Below are positions 1-12,493 of a stretch of DNA of 64,000 nt, one piece after another; positions within the stretch are counted from its first letter, which is position 1, and each line of letters begins with the position of its first letter. Location of the stretch: NCBI GenBank assembly GCA_030068075.1, contig CM057826.1:96709804-96773803 (forward strand), written 5' to 3'. A program made the position numbers and the translations under genes. Origin of the DNA: Paguma larvata (Eukaryota > Chordata > Mammalia > Carnivora > Viverridae). The notes below the pieces were generated by a model that saw only the letters and a list, made by a program, of their open reading frames with translations, searched no databases and was not told the origin of the DNA.

Positions 1-2799
1 CGAGCGAGGCACGGGTGATTCCTGCGGAACTAGACCTCCTGAGGTCTTCGAGAAGGTTCAGGCCGTCTCTATCCGCCTATCTAAGAGCAGTAAGGACTCT
101 GGGGGTGAGGGGTGGACCCTTTCACAGAGCCAGGACTGGCCGCTTCCTTGACAATTACTTGATGATCTGTTGGGAGGCGGGGCAGTGGGTCTGCGGTGTG
201 GAGGAAGGAGATGGGGCGTGAGGGGTTCAAGGCAACAAGAGTACCTATTGTAGCCACCACCTTTGCAGATCAGGGCTTAGGTGTTTACTTCGCTTGAAGT
301 CTCCTTTTCACTGTCAGCTAGCCTAAAGGGAGTTCCCAATGGTGTCCACTTCCTGGTAGTAGGTCGGTGTGAGCCCTTTCTCTCAGCCAACCCAGCCAGC
401 CAGCTTTTGGGTGCCAGAAAATGTGTTTCCTATCCAACATCTCTTGCACAAGGATAAAAAATAATTGTGTCTAAAAATGGTGAACTTCCTGTCTAGGGTT
501 CCCTTACCTAACAACCTGGTTCCCCACTTAGGAATACGGCCTGAGTAACAAAGATGAGCTGGAAACCTGTTTTCCTTTGTACATCCCAGATTTCTGCTGC
601 TTCAGTGTCCTGTGTCAGGTGAAATTATTCATGAGGCTCTGAGCAGAGCTGATAAGTCTTACTCCTTCCTCCTAGAAATTCCAAGTGGATTTAAATCACT
701 CCCTGGTTGCTGCAGAGAGTCTGTGTTTTATGGGAGTTCTCTAGTGAGCTTTGAAGTATGTGCTTACCAAATCGGTTTCTCAGCTTTCAGCTCCTGAATA
801 AATTACCCACCCTCTCTCTCTGCTGCCACTCCGGCCGCCCCCCTCAAGTGTGAACGGTGGAAATGTTCTCTGCACAATAGCTTGGAATCAGGCCTCTGGG
901 GTTTATACGTCAGTTGCCAGTCCTGAGACACCCATTTGCTACATGCTTGACTGAGAGATTTCAAATGTCTAATGGAACATGCAGGGGATTGGGGCCCTTG
1001 GACCTTATTCTGTGCACAGTTTTATCGCTTTCTTTCTTGCAGGATCACTTAACTAGTGTCACCGTTTAGTATTTTGAGCCCAATTGCCTTGTTAGGAAAG
1101 TGGCCATTATTATACTCATACTTGACTCATACTTTAGAGAACACAGCAGAATCCTCGAGTTGAAAACATCTTGGAGCTTCTGTGAGGATTGCCACTTGCC
1201 AGAGGTTAGTGTTAATTGATGTCAGGCAGGTCTGGTGCAAAGACTGTAGACTTTGATTTATTTTTTTGTTTGTTTAAGGGCTAGAGAGGGTAAAGAGAAA
1301 ATGGGCAGCTAAGGCCCTTTGGGGAGTCGGGAGGCATTTCGCATTATCTGCCAAGCTACTTAAGGAAGAACTGCCATCCAGCCTTCTGGGCGATGGGGAT
1401 GGGACGTGGCTAAGTTGTCCATTTCGATGCCTGCTCTTATTGTCCCCGTGACTAACATGCCACTAAAGTCACCATTTCGCTCATGCACACAGTGTGTTCA
1501 AGAGGTAATTAAAGACTTCCCAGGAGATTCACAAACAGCCTCTTCTGGAGTTGAGATTGGTCACATTCCTATGAGTCACCTCCCCAGGGGCCTCAGCCGC
1601 ACAAGGACTCCTTGATTCTCCTGCTGGGCCTTTCCAGGGAAGGACAAGGACTCTGTTACCCTCTTCTTACTTCGAGTCTTACTAAAACAACATCACTGAC
1701 AACAACAAAAAGTAAAACAAACACGAAATCAAAATATACCAAAGCATAGACATCTGGCATGTTGACAAGGCACAGATTTCTTACCCTACAATAATTAAAG
1801 CCTGTCAGACTTGGCTGTCGGTGCCTCTGGCGGGACTCATGGCTTCAGATTCCCTGTCGCCCACATCACCGCTGATTCATCAGAGGAAGGAGCGCCTGGC
1901 GCTCTGCTCCCTGGTCTTCTCCTTCGGGGGCCTCCAGCTTGGCTGCACTCCCACTTGTGAGCTTGTCCCGGTCGGTCCGGAGTCGACGTTACTCCCCACG
2001 CCTGTTGGCAGTCCCAGGATTTTCCTGAGCGCCAAGCAGGGAGGTTCAGAGCCCTCACCTGTCACTCTCTACTCTCAGGCAGCCAGCCTAGGCTGCGGGC
2101 CCGGCCCCACCCATCCAGAAGCCTGCCCACTTGGTATTCACCCCTCCCCTCCCCACCTCTCCCCAGCCGGCCTGCACTGCCGAAAACCACCTGTTTTGTG
2201 TTTTGAAAGCCTGGGAGCACCCCCGGTCCTCCACAGACCTCCCACTGAGTTCCAGTTTCCTGCCCAAACTCCAGATTTAAGTTGTCGATTCAGTCGAAGA
2301 ACATAAGAGCTTGTCGCACACTCAGGCCTTTCCTTCCTGGGGCAGGAATAAAACACCCAAGGGAGGAGTTGCCGATGGTGCCCCTCTCAGGGGAAGAGTG
2401 GTCTTGTAAAGTTCCAAACCCGGCAGCCCCTACTGGCAGGCCTTAGACTTGTCAGGAACCAGAGGTCCTCAGACTGGTCAAGGTCACCTCTGCAGGGCAC
2501 TGTGTCACTGATCGGTCCCCTCAAATGTGCTAGTAACAATTTTACAAGCGAAAACTAAGCCCCTGCTTTGGCACGTACTATGAAATCACAACCATCGATA
2601 AACAGATTCACATAATGCACAAAGGAAAACTATTACATTTCCTGACTGGCAGTTTCTGAATGTTCGGGAGATGCTAACTGGTTCAAAATTTTTTCAGTCT
2701 TCTGCCAGCGTTTGCTACCAGGTAAGTGGGAGCAGGCGTCAAAGACTGGAGGAAAACTTTTAGAAGATAAAAAGCTTACGAGTGACAAAGCTGTCCCCA
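1..2799. other. Intergenic, nothing firm recognised
   Basis: No gene-like exon series, RNA gene or confident repeat. The 1.8-2.3 kb part is GC-rich, so it stays open in several frames by chance. Confidence 0.5.
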
Positions 2800-3412
2800 T
2801 GTAGTAGGCAGAACAGTGGCCATCCAAAAGTGTCCACTGTGAAGTGTCCATAAGTGAAGGGGGGAGGCAGGAGAGTCAGAGTCAGAGAAAGATTTGAAAA
2901 TGCTGAATGGCTGGGTTTTTGTTTTTTACTTTTAGAGAGAGAGTGGGAGAGAGAGAGAGAGCAGGGGAGAGGGGCAGAGAGAATGTGAGCGAGAGAGAGA
3001 GAATCTCAAGCAGGCTCCACGCTCAGCATGGAGCCCAATGCAGAGCTCAATGTGGGGTTCAACATCAGGCTTGATCCCATGATGCCGGGATCATGACCGG
3101 AGCCAAAATCAAGAATCAGACACCTAACTGACTGAGCCACTCAGGAGCCCCAAAAACTGTTGGCTTTGAAGAAGGAGAAAGAGGCCAAGACCCAGAGAAT
3201 GCTGGAAGCTTATAGAAGATGGAAAAGGAAAGGAAACAGATCCTTCTCCAGAGCCTCCAGAAGAAATAAAACCTGCCCACATGTTGATGTGAGTCCAGGG
3301 AACCCCATTTCAGACTTCTGACTTCCAGAACTATCAGGTAATAAATGTGCATTATTCTGAGTCACTAAGTGTGTGGTAATTTGTTACAATGACAAGAGGA
3401 ACCCAGTGCTCT
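2800..3412 (-). mobile_element. MLT1-type MaLR LTR, split by a SINE
   Basis: The left end (TGTAGTAGGCAGAACAGTGG) and the right part (ACTTCTGACTTCCAGAACT ... GTGGTAATTTGTTACA) match the reverse complement of MLT1 LTRs. A CAN-SINE interrupts it. Confidence 0.75.
2919..3151 (-). mobile_element. CAN-SINE (older type)
   Basis: GA-rich tail at left, and at right the reverse complement of the tRNA head (ACTGACTGAGCCACTCAGGA). It is inserted in the MLT1 LTR. Confidence 0.9.
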
Positions 3413-3584
3413 CCATCCATTAACTTAATTGTTTCTGTGACTTGAGAATAGAATACTTCCTCGGGGATTTGATGGGAACACTGGTACAACACAGAGAATA
3501 AAACAGCATCCCCATTCATTTTTTTTTCCAGTAGCTGTCGTTTGTCATTAACTTACCACCAACACTAACCCAGGTCTGGTGCTC

Positions 3585-3720
3585 AGTCACTGATGCACTC
3601 GCAAGAACCTTCTGTGCCAGGTATTGTTACGCACTTTGTGAAACCGACGCTCAGCACAGGTCAAAAATAATTTCCCCAAGGCCACGCATCAGTGCTGACA
3701 GGTGGAGAATACATGTTCTA
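3585..3720 (-). mobile_element. MIR fragment (tentative)
   Basis: Has the order typical of reversed MIR (AAACCGACGCTCAGCACAGG, then CCCAAGGCCACGCATCAGTG), but is very diverged. Confidence 0.4.
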
Positions 3721-4174
3721 CTTCGGCTAATTCCAAGACCCTTGACATTTCCTCCGGCTCCTTCTTTGCCCCTTCTCAGGGCGGAACTTACAAGGCAGGG
3801 TGGTGTTCATCCCCATCCCGGTGCGGGAATCCTCACTCTCCTACAGTCAGACGACTGCCTTTTTCTGCCACGGTAGGAGGCACTGCTGCTTGAAAGCTCC
3901 TTTCGTTTGCAAATAAGGTTCAGGTGGAACCTCCAGCTAGCAGCATAATCAGACATTCCTTATGTGCAAACTGGATTCGGGTCTAGCAGTTTACGGGACA
4001 ACGTGTCCATTTCAAAGTCCAAGCACAAGGAGAGTCAGCGCTCCTCTCTCTTGACGTGACCTCCGCCGTGTTGCCAGCTATGTAAGCCCCACACATGCTC
4101 ACAAAGGGCCAGGAAGGCACCAGGGAATGACCTGGCCGATGTACAGTTTGCCTGGATTCGGTGACTCTCAATCC

Positions 4175-4325
4175 TGGCTGCAGTCAAATCCCCTCAGAAT
4201 CTAGAGCAACCTGTCAGTACCAGGCCCCACCCCAGGCAGTTAGACCACATGGTATCTGGTGGGACCCGGGCATCAGTTCAGAGTCTCCCAGATGATTCTA
4301 ACGCGCAGTAGAACCACTCTAGCGT
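4175..4325. mobile_element. hAT-Charlie MER5-like fragment
   Basis: Contains CCAGGCCCCACCCCAGGCAG and a following CCCAGATGATTCTAACGCGC stretch, as in MER5-type elements. Confidence 0.55.
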
Positions 4326-4348
4326 CCCTACCCAGTCAGATTATATAC

Positions 4349-4572
4349 TTCTTTTTGAAGTTGGTTTATTTTGAGAGAGAGCGTGCATGTGTGCAAGCAG
4401 AGGAGAGGCATAGAGAGAGAGAGAGTGAGAGAGAGAGAGAAAGAGAGAGACTTCCAAGCAGGCTCCTCAGTGTCTGTGCAGAGCAGGACACAGGGCTCAG
4501 TCCCGTGAACCGTGAGATCATGACCTGAGCTGAAATCAAGAGTCGACGCTTAACCGACTGAGCCTTTCCCTG
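4349..4572 (-). mobile_element. CAN-SINE
   Basis: GA repeat tail, then TCATGACCTGAGCTGAAATC and CTTAACCGACTGAGCC. The outermost head bases are replaced by unrelated sequence. Confidence 0.88.
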
Positions 4573-4949
4573 AGCTATGTAGACACCGGCTGTCACTGTG
4601 AGGACTTGTCTGGATGAGTCAGCTCTGCCAAGTCAGTAACCATGGGGCTGTCACAGCCCGAGTATGCCTGTCAGGAGAGCAGGCAAAACCTCATTCACAG
4701 GACACTGCATGGCTGGGAAAGCAGATTGGGTCTCTTCCTGGGCAGATGCTTTTTAGGGTGACCAGCCATCTTAGTTTGCCCAGAATTGTGGGGGACAGGG
4801 GTGCTCCCAGACATGAGACTTTAGTGGCTAAAAACAAGAAAGTGTCAGGCATTTTGACAGAGAACTGGAGGTCTAAAGCCCACAGGAACAGACTCTCACG
4901 GTTGCATGGTACATTCTGGCATCAGAGGAGGGCTGTGTCTCTGCAAGCA

Positions 4950-5095
4950 CTAGTGTGGGTGTGTGTGACAGTGTGTGCAAATGTCGCATGAGCACATGCG
5001 AGAACGTTGCACGTTTGCGGACAGGAATGTGTACAAGTATATGAGAGGGTGTGTGTGTGTGAGTACGAGTGTGTGACTGAGTGTGTGTTCAGGAC
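4950..5095 (+). repeat. TG-rich low-complexity tract
   Basis: Repeated GTGTGTGT blocks interspersed with GAGTACGAGTG-like units. An old, interrupted dinucleotide repeat. Confidence 0.7.
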
Positions 5096-5619
5096 AGGAG
5101 GCCTCACCAACCTGGAATCGCCAACGGCAGCGGCTTCTAAAACATCTGAGCCTGGGCCAAGTGAGCTGGCCCTGGGGCCCGCCGGAGAGCCGCCCAGAAA
5201 AAAAGTTTGCCCTGAGTGGTTCAGTGAGCTCAGGGGTAGAAATTGTACATTTATTTTGCTCTATGACAGTATAATTAGCTTTTCCTCTTGTGAGGAATGA
5301 AAGGGCAGGGCTTTCTGACAGCTGTGGGAGCTGCCTTCCTGCCTGGATAGGTCCAGTATCCCCCTATATTGTTACACCTGTTTAAACAAGGAACAAAATA
5401 GGTATTTATTTGAAGTTCAAGAGGCCATACGAGCCACCAGCTAACTATAGGCCTGGTTATAATTATAAAGATACTTCATTCTTTGTTCTGAAAGATTTTC
5501 ACAGCCTGCTGTTCTCTCAGAGGCTCTGGCCATTGCCTTAGACACGTGTACTTCTTGGAACGAGTAGAGGCAGGGGTGACAAAGCCTCATGGAGCGTAGG
5601 ATGCAAGTCTGAGGGGCAA

Positions 5620-5812
5620 GGGAGAGCAGTGGCCCCCAGACCTTGTCGATCACTGGAACCGTGAGGGAGGAAGCTCGATGCAGATTAGATCTCTGGGGTC
5701 TCTCCTGGAGATTCTTTCCTTTGGGTTTGGAATGGAGGCCAGGAACCTGTGTTTTTAAAGCTCCCCACATGATTCTGATGCTTACCCAAGTTTGGGAACC
5801 TCTGACCTAAGT
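5620..5812. mobile_element. MER5-like hAT element
   Basis: Ends in CACATGATTCTGATGCTTAC and TTTGGGAACCTCTGAC, the terminal pattern of MER5-type DNA transposons. Confidence 0.6.
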
Positions 5813-5869
5813 CATCGGGGTGGGGGACTCCTTCCTGTGAGGACTTTCTGGGAGTAGGTCCGAAATGCT

Positions 5870-6000
5870 AGTAATTGCCATTTCCTGAGCACCCCTCCCA
5901 CGCAGGCAACCGTCATTATTCCCATTTTGCAGATGAGGTAACTGAGTCCTTTCCTTCCTTTCTGTGCTGTGCACCAGAGCACCCCAGGCGAGGAGTTCAT
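5870..6000 (-). mobile_element. MIR fragment
   Basis: CCCATTTTGCAGATGAGGTA followed by ACTGAG is the reversed MIR core. Confidence 0.65.
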
Positions 6001-6142
6001 CGTGATTTTTTAGGTCACAGGCCCTAACCCTCACACCATAAAAGAAAACTGCACATGCACAGAAGATTTTGCCCAATTTCGGAGGGTTCATGGAGCCGCC
6101 TGAAGCCTATCCAAGGACGTATGGTTAAGAGTGTCCATCTCG

Positions 6143-6342
6143 GGGGCACCTGGGTGGCTCAGTCGGTTAAGTGTCCGACTCTTGATATCGGCTCAGTTCA
6201 TGGTCCCGTGGTCATGAAATCAAGCCCTGTGTCAGGCTCTGTGTTGATGGTGCAGAGCCTGCTTGGGATTCTCTCTCTCTCCCTCTCTCTCTGCCCCTCC
6301 TCTGCTTGCTCTCTCTGTCTCTCAAAATAAATACGTAAACAA
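6143..6342 (+). mobile_element. CAN-SINE
   Basis: Begins GGGGCACCTGGGTGGCTCAG with an intact A box; ends in a CT tract and CAAAATAAATACG. Confidence 0.92.
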
Positions 6343-8414
6343 TCCCCCTAAAGGACATTCCCTTAGGGGAGTCCACAAACAGGTGTGATGAGCTGGGTCC
6401 TCAATAGCCTGAGTAAATGCTTCCGGGTCACCGTGGGGCTTATGGGACTTCAGGGCACAGGGAGGGAGGTTGTGGATACAAGAAGTGAGGATGGAACACA
6501 AGCTCGCTTCCAGTTTAGTTGGAAAGACATGACTGCGCAGGAAGAAAGATGATAGGAGGGTCAAGGTGATTTATGGCAGGCCCACACAAGGGTCAAGGCC
6601 GTGCTGCAGCTCAGTGAGGTGAGGCTGTGGACTGCGGGAGCGCCCAGAGTGGGGAGGTGAGGGCCCAGCCTTGGAGTAGCCTGGCCTGGGCTCAGCAGGG
6701 AGGTGAGAATTCTAGGCAGGAGGAGCTTAGTGATGCTTTGGGGGCGGAGGGGAGAGAGACACGCCCAAGACAGAGACCAGGAAAACCAGGCCATCTAAAA
6801 ACAAAAAAAAAGATTCTGCTTTCTAAAAAATGAATTTCCTTCCCCAGTCCTAAAAAGGAAGGAAGAAAGAAAAGGATAAGAGAAAGAAATGCTCAAAGGA
6901 GTGATAACCTTTATGATCATTCTAAAATATGTGACACTGAACAGTTAAACTCTTTTAACACAAAACGATGCTAGATTATTATGCTTTACAAATACAGAAT
7001 AATTACATAATTTACTTAGAATATATTAACTTATCATTCCCCACAGATAATGTGGCCCAGTAGCAGGACTTCAGATAAAGCCGCATGGGAACATCTGTCA
7101 GTTTATCTCTGAGACTCTGTGCATCACTTCATTTGCAGATTACGTCAGAAGTCTACATTTGAGGCTCTTCGTGAAGATGAAGTTTGAGCTGAAGGCATTC
7201 CTGCCCAGTGACAGACCCTTTCACGGTGTGCCGCAAAGTCTGCAGGGAAAAGCGAGGCCATTAGGTATGCCTGGATCCCATCCGAGCAGGTTCTGAGCCC
7301 CCACTGAGTTTCCTCCTTTGTCCTGTAGGGGGAGCTGCAGCAGTTTTAAGGGCAGTAAGGTGGAGTCCCAGTAGGGCAGAGGACTCTGGGTGTGGGAGAA
7401 ACTGGAGGCTGGGAGACTAGCCAAGAAACAAGTGCAGAGAGGCAGATGCAAGGAGGAGAGCCTGGGCAAGGGCCAGGGGAGGGCAGATTCCAAGAAGGCA
7501 GGATCATCTTCCCCAGGGGCCTGGAGGAGAAAGAGGAGGCAGAGAGGAGCTCCGGTTTTGCCAGAGAGTGACTGGGCAATGGCGGCTCCACAGACAGAAC
7601 CGGAATTCACAGCGTCTGCAGTACGAAGTTCTGGTGGGAGGCAGGGAGGCTCACCCCATAGATGATCTCATGTGTGCTTCCTCCCAGTAGGGATGTCCCA
7701 TAGTTCCTTAAAAGACAAATTCTGCAAGTGGGGTTCCCTGCAGCCTGACACTGTGTTCCTTGAAGGGTGGCCAGATTCTGGGGAGCACTACTTTTCCGGC
7801 TAGGGGGGTCCCTCTGTTTGCCCAGAACGTGACACCATAATGTGAGATTTGGGTTCTTCGAATGGACAAGGGATTTCAGCGACTCCAGGGTGACAAGCCT
7901 TGCAGATATTTGCAGACCGTTTTAATGATAAGTAAACATAGGAAAATTAATAATAAAAAACAAAGCCAAGAGTGAACCTGTAAGGTTAGGTGGAGGCAGA
8001 AATAGGGAAATGTGCAGGCTGAGACAGACCTTAACTCTTGGGTGGTAGCAGGAATCAACAGTGAAATAACGCTCACAAGAAAGTAGAAGGAAGTGTGGAG
8101 TCAGAGCCACAGTGGTTCAGTTCTGTATAAAGGAACCGTGGGTTTCAAAACTGCACGTTGCTACTGTCTGGGATAGTGAAATGATTTCTTAGACAAATAA
8201 AGTAGTTTCCTGCTTCTGAATGCAATTTCTTTGCATAACAATGAGCTTACTAAACACACCCAGAAATCATTAAAAGATTCTTTAACCCATTTTAAAAAAA
8301 TGATTGAAAACATGCTGGGAATCTGATTTCCCATGTTTAAACAAAGCTACACATGACTACTTTTAAGGAACAATTGCAACATAAAGATACATTTAGCTCT
8401 ATTCTGATTTAAAA
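6343..8414. other. Intergenic, no gene recognised
   Basis: Mixed G-rich (6.4-6.8 and 7.3-7.6 kb) and AT-rich sequence with short chance ORFs only. Confidence 0.5.
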
Positions 8415-8620
8415 TAAGGACGCCTTGCAGGGACGTGTGAGGAGTTCTAGCCAATAAAATGTGAAATACCTTCTCTCACCAGATACTGAAACCGTTGGTG
8501 CCATGATCTCGGACTTCCTGGCCTCCACACCATGGGAAACAAATGTTTGTTGTTTATAAGCCACCAAGTTTAAGGTATTTTTGTTACAGCAGCCAAAAGG
8601 GAGTCAGACAATGGATGTTT
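8415..8620 (-). mobile_element. MaLR-type LTR remnant (tentative)
   Basis: CTCGGACTTCCTGGCCTCCA, TTTATAAGCCACCAAGTTTA and TTGTTACAGCAGCC follow the reversed 3' end pattern of MLT/MST LTRs. Confidence 0.55.
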
Positions 8621-8624
8621 GTAC

Positions 8625-8845
8625 TGTTTCTAGTTCTTCACTATTGTTTACAATGCTCTAGTTGACATCCTTTTACATAATTTCTTTGTGCTTGTGCATG
8701 AGAGTTTCTTCGGAGAATATAACAGGAAGAGGAATTACGTATTTTCACAGTCACAGAGAATATGCATTTTCAGTGCTGCTTGATGTTGCCAAATGAATCT
8801 TAAAAAGGCTGTACCAGTTTATGATGAGAGCAGCTATTTTTAAAG
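8625..8845 (-). mobile_element. Old L1 (L1ME/HAL1-like) fragment
   Basis: Resembles reversed L1 3' sequence: TTGCCAAATGAATCTTAAAA followed by AGGCTGTACCAGTTTA. Confidence 0.5.
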
Positions 8846-8859
8846 CTTACATTTTTTAA

Positions 8860-9076
8860 TTAAAAAAATTTTAAGTTTATTTATTTTCTTTCGGGGGGGG
8901 GGTGGGAAGCATGCACGAATGAGGGAAAGCCAGAGAGAGAGGGAGAGAATCCCAAGCAGACTCCATGCTGTCAGTGAGGAGCTCTACATGGGGCTCCATC
9001 TCACCAACCCTGAGATCGTGACCTGAGCAGAAATCGAGAGTCGGACGTTTCACTGACTGAGCCACCCAGGCGCCCC
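8860..9076 (-). mobile_element. CAN-SINE
   Basis: T-rich/GA tail at left; head GACTGAGCCACCCAGGCGCC at right. Contains a G9-10 run near 8895. Confidence 0.92.
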
Positions 9077-9228
9077 TAGAGCTTACATTTTACGCTCATA
9101 TCTTTACCCTGTGTCCTCATACAGTGTCATGCATTCACCTTTAGAAGTCTTGTAAACTTACCACTTGTATCCTTGATATTTGCATTTTACAACATTTTAA
9201 AGTTAAAAAAAAAAAAAGACATATCCTT

Positions 9229-9430
9229 GGGGCGCCTGGTGGCTCAGTCGGTTTAAGCATCCGACTCTCGATTTTGGCTCAGGTCATGATCTCATGGCTG
9301 TGAAACCGAGCCCTGTGTCAGACTCTGTGCTGACAGTATGGAATCTGCTTAATTAAGATTCTCTCTCTCCCTCCGCCCTTCCCTGGCGAGCATGCATGCA
9401 CTCTCTCTCTCAAAAAAAATAAACAAAATA
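9229..9430 (+). mobile_element. CAN-SINE with target-site duplication
   Basis: Begins GGGGCGCCTGGTGGCTCAGT. AAAGACATAT occurs at 9215-9224 and 9433-9442, consistent with a target-site duplication. Confidence 0.93.
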
Positions 9431-9439
9431 ACAAAGACA

Positions 9440-9690
9440 TATTTATTGCAAAAAATTAAGACAATTCATGAAGGTTTAAAGAAGGTAATACTCACCTGAA
9501 ATCCTAGCACCCAAAGAAAACCACTATTAGCATTTTGGTGAATATCCCTCCAAACATTTCTGGTGCAAATGCATGTGTGTACAACGTTACACAAATGAAA
9601 TCAGGCAGGCTTGTTGTTTGCCTGCCTTTTCACTCAGCAGTCTGTTAGGAGCATCTTGAGATGGTTTTCCAAATCTACAAAACTCCTTGA
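9440..9690 (-). mobile_element. L1ME-like 3' UTR remnant (tentative)
   Basis: AACCACTATTAGCATTTTGG and the following TTTCACTCAGCAGTCTG, GAGCATCTTGAGATGG resemble a widespread L1ME 3' region in reverse. Confidence 0.45.
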
Positions 9691-11819
9691 TCTCCTCCGG
9701 CTTGGAGTTGCTTCGGGGTTAGCAGATGAGAGAAAGGGAAGACAGGAGAGAGAGCTCACCGCGGCCAAGGGCCGGGTATGTGCTGCATCTGATTTCCCTG
9801 TCCCTGCCATCCTGGGCAGTCATAGGAGCGACCACCCGTTCCACGGATGGGGAAATCAAGGTCATAGCAGCAGAAGCAATGGAGCTGGAATTCAGTAAGC
9901 TCTCCCCCTTATTCCGCTGCATTTACTCCACCCACTCACCCCTCTCCATCTCCGTGGGGCTCCGCGGTCCTCTACAGATGTAAAATGTGCAAGGTACTTG
10001 AAGACCCGGAAGACCGGAGCCCCTCATCTCACCACAGCCTTGGTGAAGCCAACAGCAGTCAGAATATTAAAAACTTGCCTCACTGAGGTAAGCGTCTGCT
10101 TTCCCTTTTCCCACCTCAGGCAAAGGGGCAGCAGTGTGTTCCTGAAGGGCCTCTGAGGGGCATGAATCTGGAAACATCTCAGAAGGGAGGATGAAGAGCC
10201 ATGCCTTGACTAGATGGAAGCTCCAGATCGTGAGAAAGGGTTCGAACTTCTCCCGGGCTTGCAAGGTATGGGATGGTCAAGGAACATGGGAAGGCCGAGA
10301 CTGGGTGGCTGGTGGATGCCAGGTCTGTGGTAAGGGAGAAGGAGAGCTGTGAGGGCCTCTCTGAGTTGCTGGGAGGGCCCAGAAGACAGATGCTGAGGAC
10401 TAGGGGCAGCTGTGGCTTCATGTAGCCAGAGGAGCAATGGTAAAGACAGATACCACCAGGGCCCGAGGACGTGGCCTCCCTTCCCACCCCTCCCATTGGG
10501 TAGCGCCATATAAGCCCAGGTTTTTTGTAGGCTTCTCGGATAGGGGAAGGGAGCACCCTAATATTTTGAATGCTAAATTTTATTTTGGAGAAATAAAGGC
10601 ATGTGACATTCCTTGAATTGGATATGGTGGCCTGCCACGCGGGGCTGATGATCCAGCTGTGCGACCTGTCTGGTCACCCAGAGCCTCACGCTTAGAAGAG
10701 CGCCCCCCCCACCCCCCCGTCACCATCGCTCTGCCGTCACCATCTTGAAACTCTTAATACTTTCTGAACAAGGAGCCCCACGGTTTCATTTCGCCCTCAC
10801 GTGCAAATCAAATAGCTGGTCCCGTGAAAACGCGTGGCTGCTGCACCGCCAGGTGGCAGACATTTCAAAAGTCTTACATCTTTAGGAGCGGTCTTCACTG
10901 AGAGACGGAGCACTCACTGGGGACGTCACCGCCGGGCAGCCCGCTGTGCCTCTACCTGCGTCACCACCACCTCATGCCTGTGCTGCTGTTCCGGTCCTGT
11001 AATGCTCATTCCCCGGAGGCGCAGGTTACATCCATCCCTCCCATGAAAATAGGGCTAAATATAAGCTTAATATGTATTATTATGACACTATATGTGAAAA
11101 ACCACAGTGGTGCAGAGAAGGGGTAGCCGAGATGAAAGCCAAGCTGCTGGGGGTGGGGGGCAGAGGGCGTTTTGTCGGTGGGTTCCAATGGAGAAGGCTC
11201 CAAAGTCACACGTGTGTCTCGAGTCCCAGCCGAGTCCTAGGAACGAGCGCTTGCCTAGTGCTGACAGTTTGGAGTATTTCTCCCCGCACAGGCCCCTCTT
11301 GTTTTTCAGCCTGAAATTTGCACAGATCTTCAGAAGTTGTACATCAATCTGCAGTCTTCATATATATTTGGAACTGAATACTGTGCTTTTGAAGCCGTCA
11401 GATCCTGACTTACGATGTCTCCCAGTTGGTCCCCAGGTTCTTGGTCCTTAAATGGCTGCTTGATGGAGTGAGGACACTTTTTTCCAAGGCTCTGAAATTT
11501 GCATGGCTCTAGCCCGAGGCTTCCAGAAGCACCCTGCCAGCACCTGGGTGTTTGTGGGCGCTGGGCGGAAACGTCTCCCAGAGACGAGGGTTCTGGTGTG
11601 ATGGATGTGACCAGGGGCTAGGAGACTGGGGTGCAGCACCCCTCTGAAGCAGACTCCTCCATGCCCTGACTCACTCTCTCTCATTGCAGTCTGCTTTTTG
11701 TATAATTAGCACAGGACAGCCTTAATCACCCACGACGGGGGTATCAGGCACAGACCAAAATGCTAAAGGGAAGGACATGCTGTCAGTGGCTTCATCTGAG
11801 GTTTTCTTTCTTTTTGTTT
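9691..11819. other. Intergenic with a CTCF-like site and a short C-rich run
   Basis: No gene seen. There is a C-rich run at about 10702-10719 and CpG-containing sequence at 10.82-11.02 kb around the CTCF-like motif. Confidence 0.5.
10846..10859 (+). promoter_or_regulatory. Candidate CTCF site
   Basis: CCGCCAGGTGGCAG matches 13 of 14 positions of the core CCASYAGRKGGCRS. Confidence 0.4.
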
Positions 11820-12021
11820 TTTAATGTTTATTTATTTTTGAGAGAGAGAGAGCAGAGAAGGGGCAGAGAGAGAGGGAGACACAGAATCCAAAGCAGGCTC
11901 CAGGCTCTGAGTTGTCAGCACAGAGCCTGATGCGGGGCTTGAACTCACAAGCCTTTGAGCCGTGAGACCATGACCTGAGCCAAAGTCAGCTGCTTAACCA
12001 ACTGAGCCACCCAGGTGCCCC
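11820..12021 (-). mobile_element. CAN-SINE
   Basis: Tail TTTATTTATTTTTGAGAGAG at left, head TGAGCCACCCAGGTGCCCC at right. Near full length. Confidence 0.93.
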
Positions 12022-12029
12022 TTCACGCG

Positions 12030-12245
12030 AGGTTGTCTTATGGGCTTGCAGTGTTCTGGGCATTGCTGTTAAGCCTCTCTCATGGGTGATTCTATTTAAC
12101 TCTCAAAACTACACGGTGAAGCAGGCACTCTTATTATCTCTTTTTAGCAGACAAGAAAAATGAGACACTGAGCAGCCTAAGAGACTAATGCAAGCTAGCA
12201 AGTTAGAGCCGGAACTCAAAGCCCTGCTGAGCCTGCCAGTGGGAT
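12030..12245 (-). mobile_element. MIR
   Basis: Reversed MIR layout: TATTTAACTCTCAAAACTAC, then AAAAATGAGACACTGAGCAG and a GCTAGCAAGTTAGAGCCGG stretch. Confidence 0.65.
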
Positions 12246-12276
12246 CCCGCGCACACTCCCTCAGCAGACGGGTAGA

Positions 12277-12493
12277 GGGGCACCTGGGTGGCTCAGTCGG
12301 TTAAGCAGCCGACTTCGGCTCAGGTCATGATCTCGCGGTCTGTGAGTTCGAGCCCCGCGTCGGGCTCTGTGCTGACAGCTCAGAGCCTGGAGCCTGCTTT
12401 GGATTTTGTGTCTGCCTCTCTCTCTGCCCTTTCCCTGCTCACGCTCTGTCTCTCAAAAATAAAAATAAAAATAAATTAAAAAATAATAAAAAA
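12277..12493 (+). mobile_element. CAN-SINE
   Basis: GGGGCACCTGGGTGGCTCAG head, CT-rich middle, (AAAAAT)n tail. Confidence 0.94.

Noticed and set aside
1821..2306. 161-residue plus-strand ORF
   Set aside because: GC-rich sequence with overlapping open frames on both strands; Pro/Ser/Leu-rich composition, no domain, no splice context.
6143..6342. SINE heads considered as tRNA genes
   Set aside because: The heads are tRNA-derived but embedded in dispersed SINEs with CT tracts and A tails. No standalone tRNA cloverleaf gene was seen.
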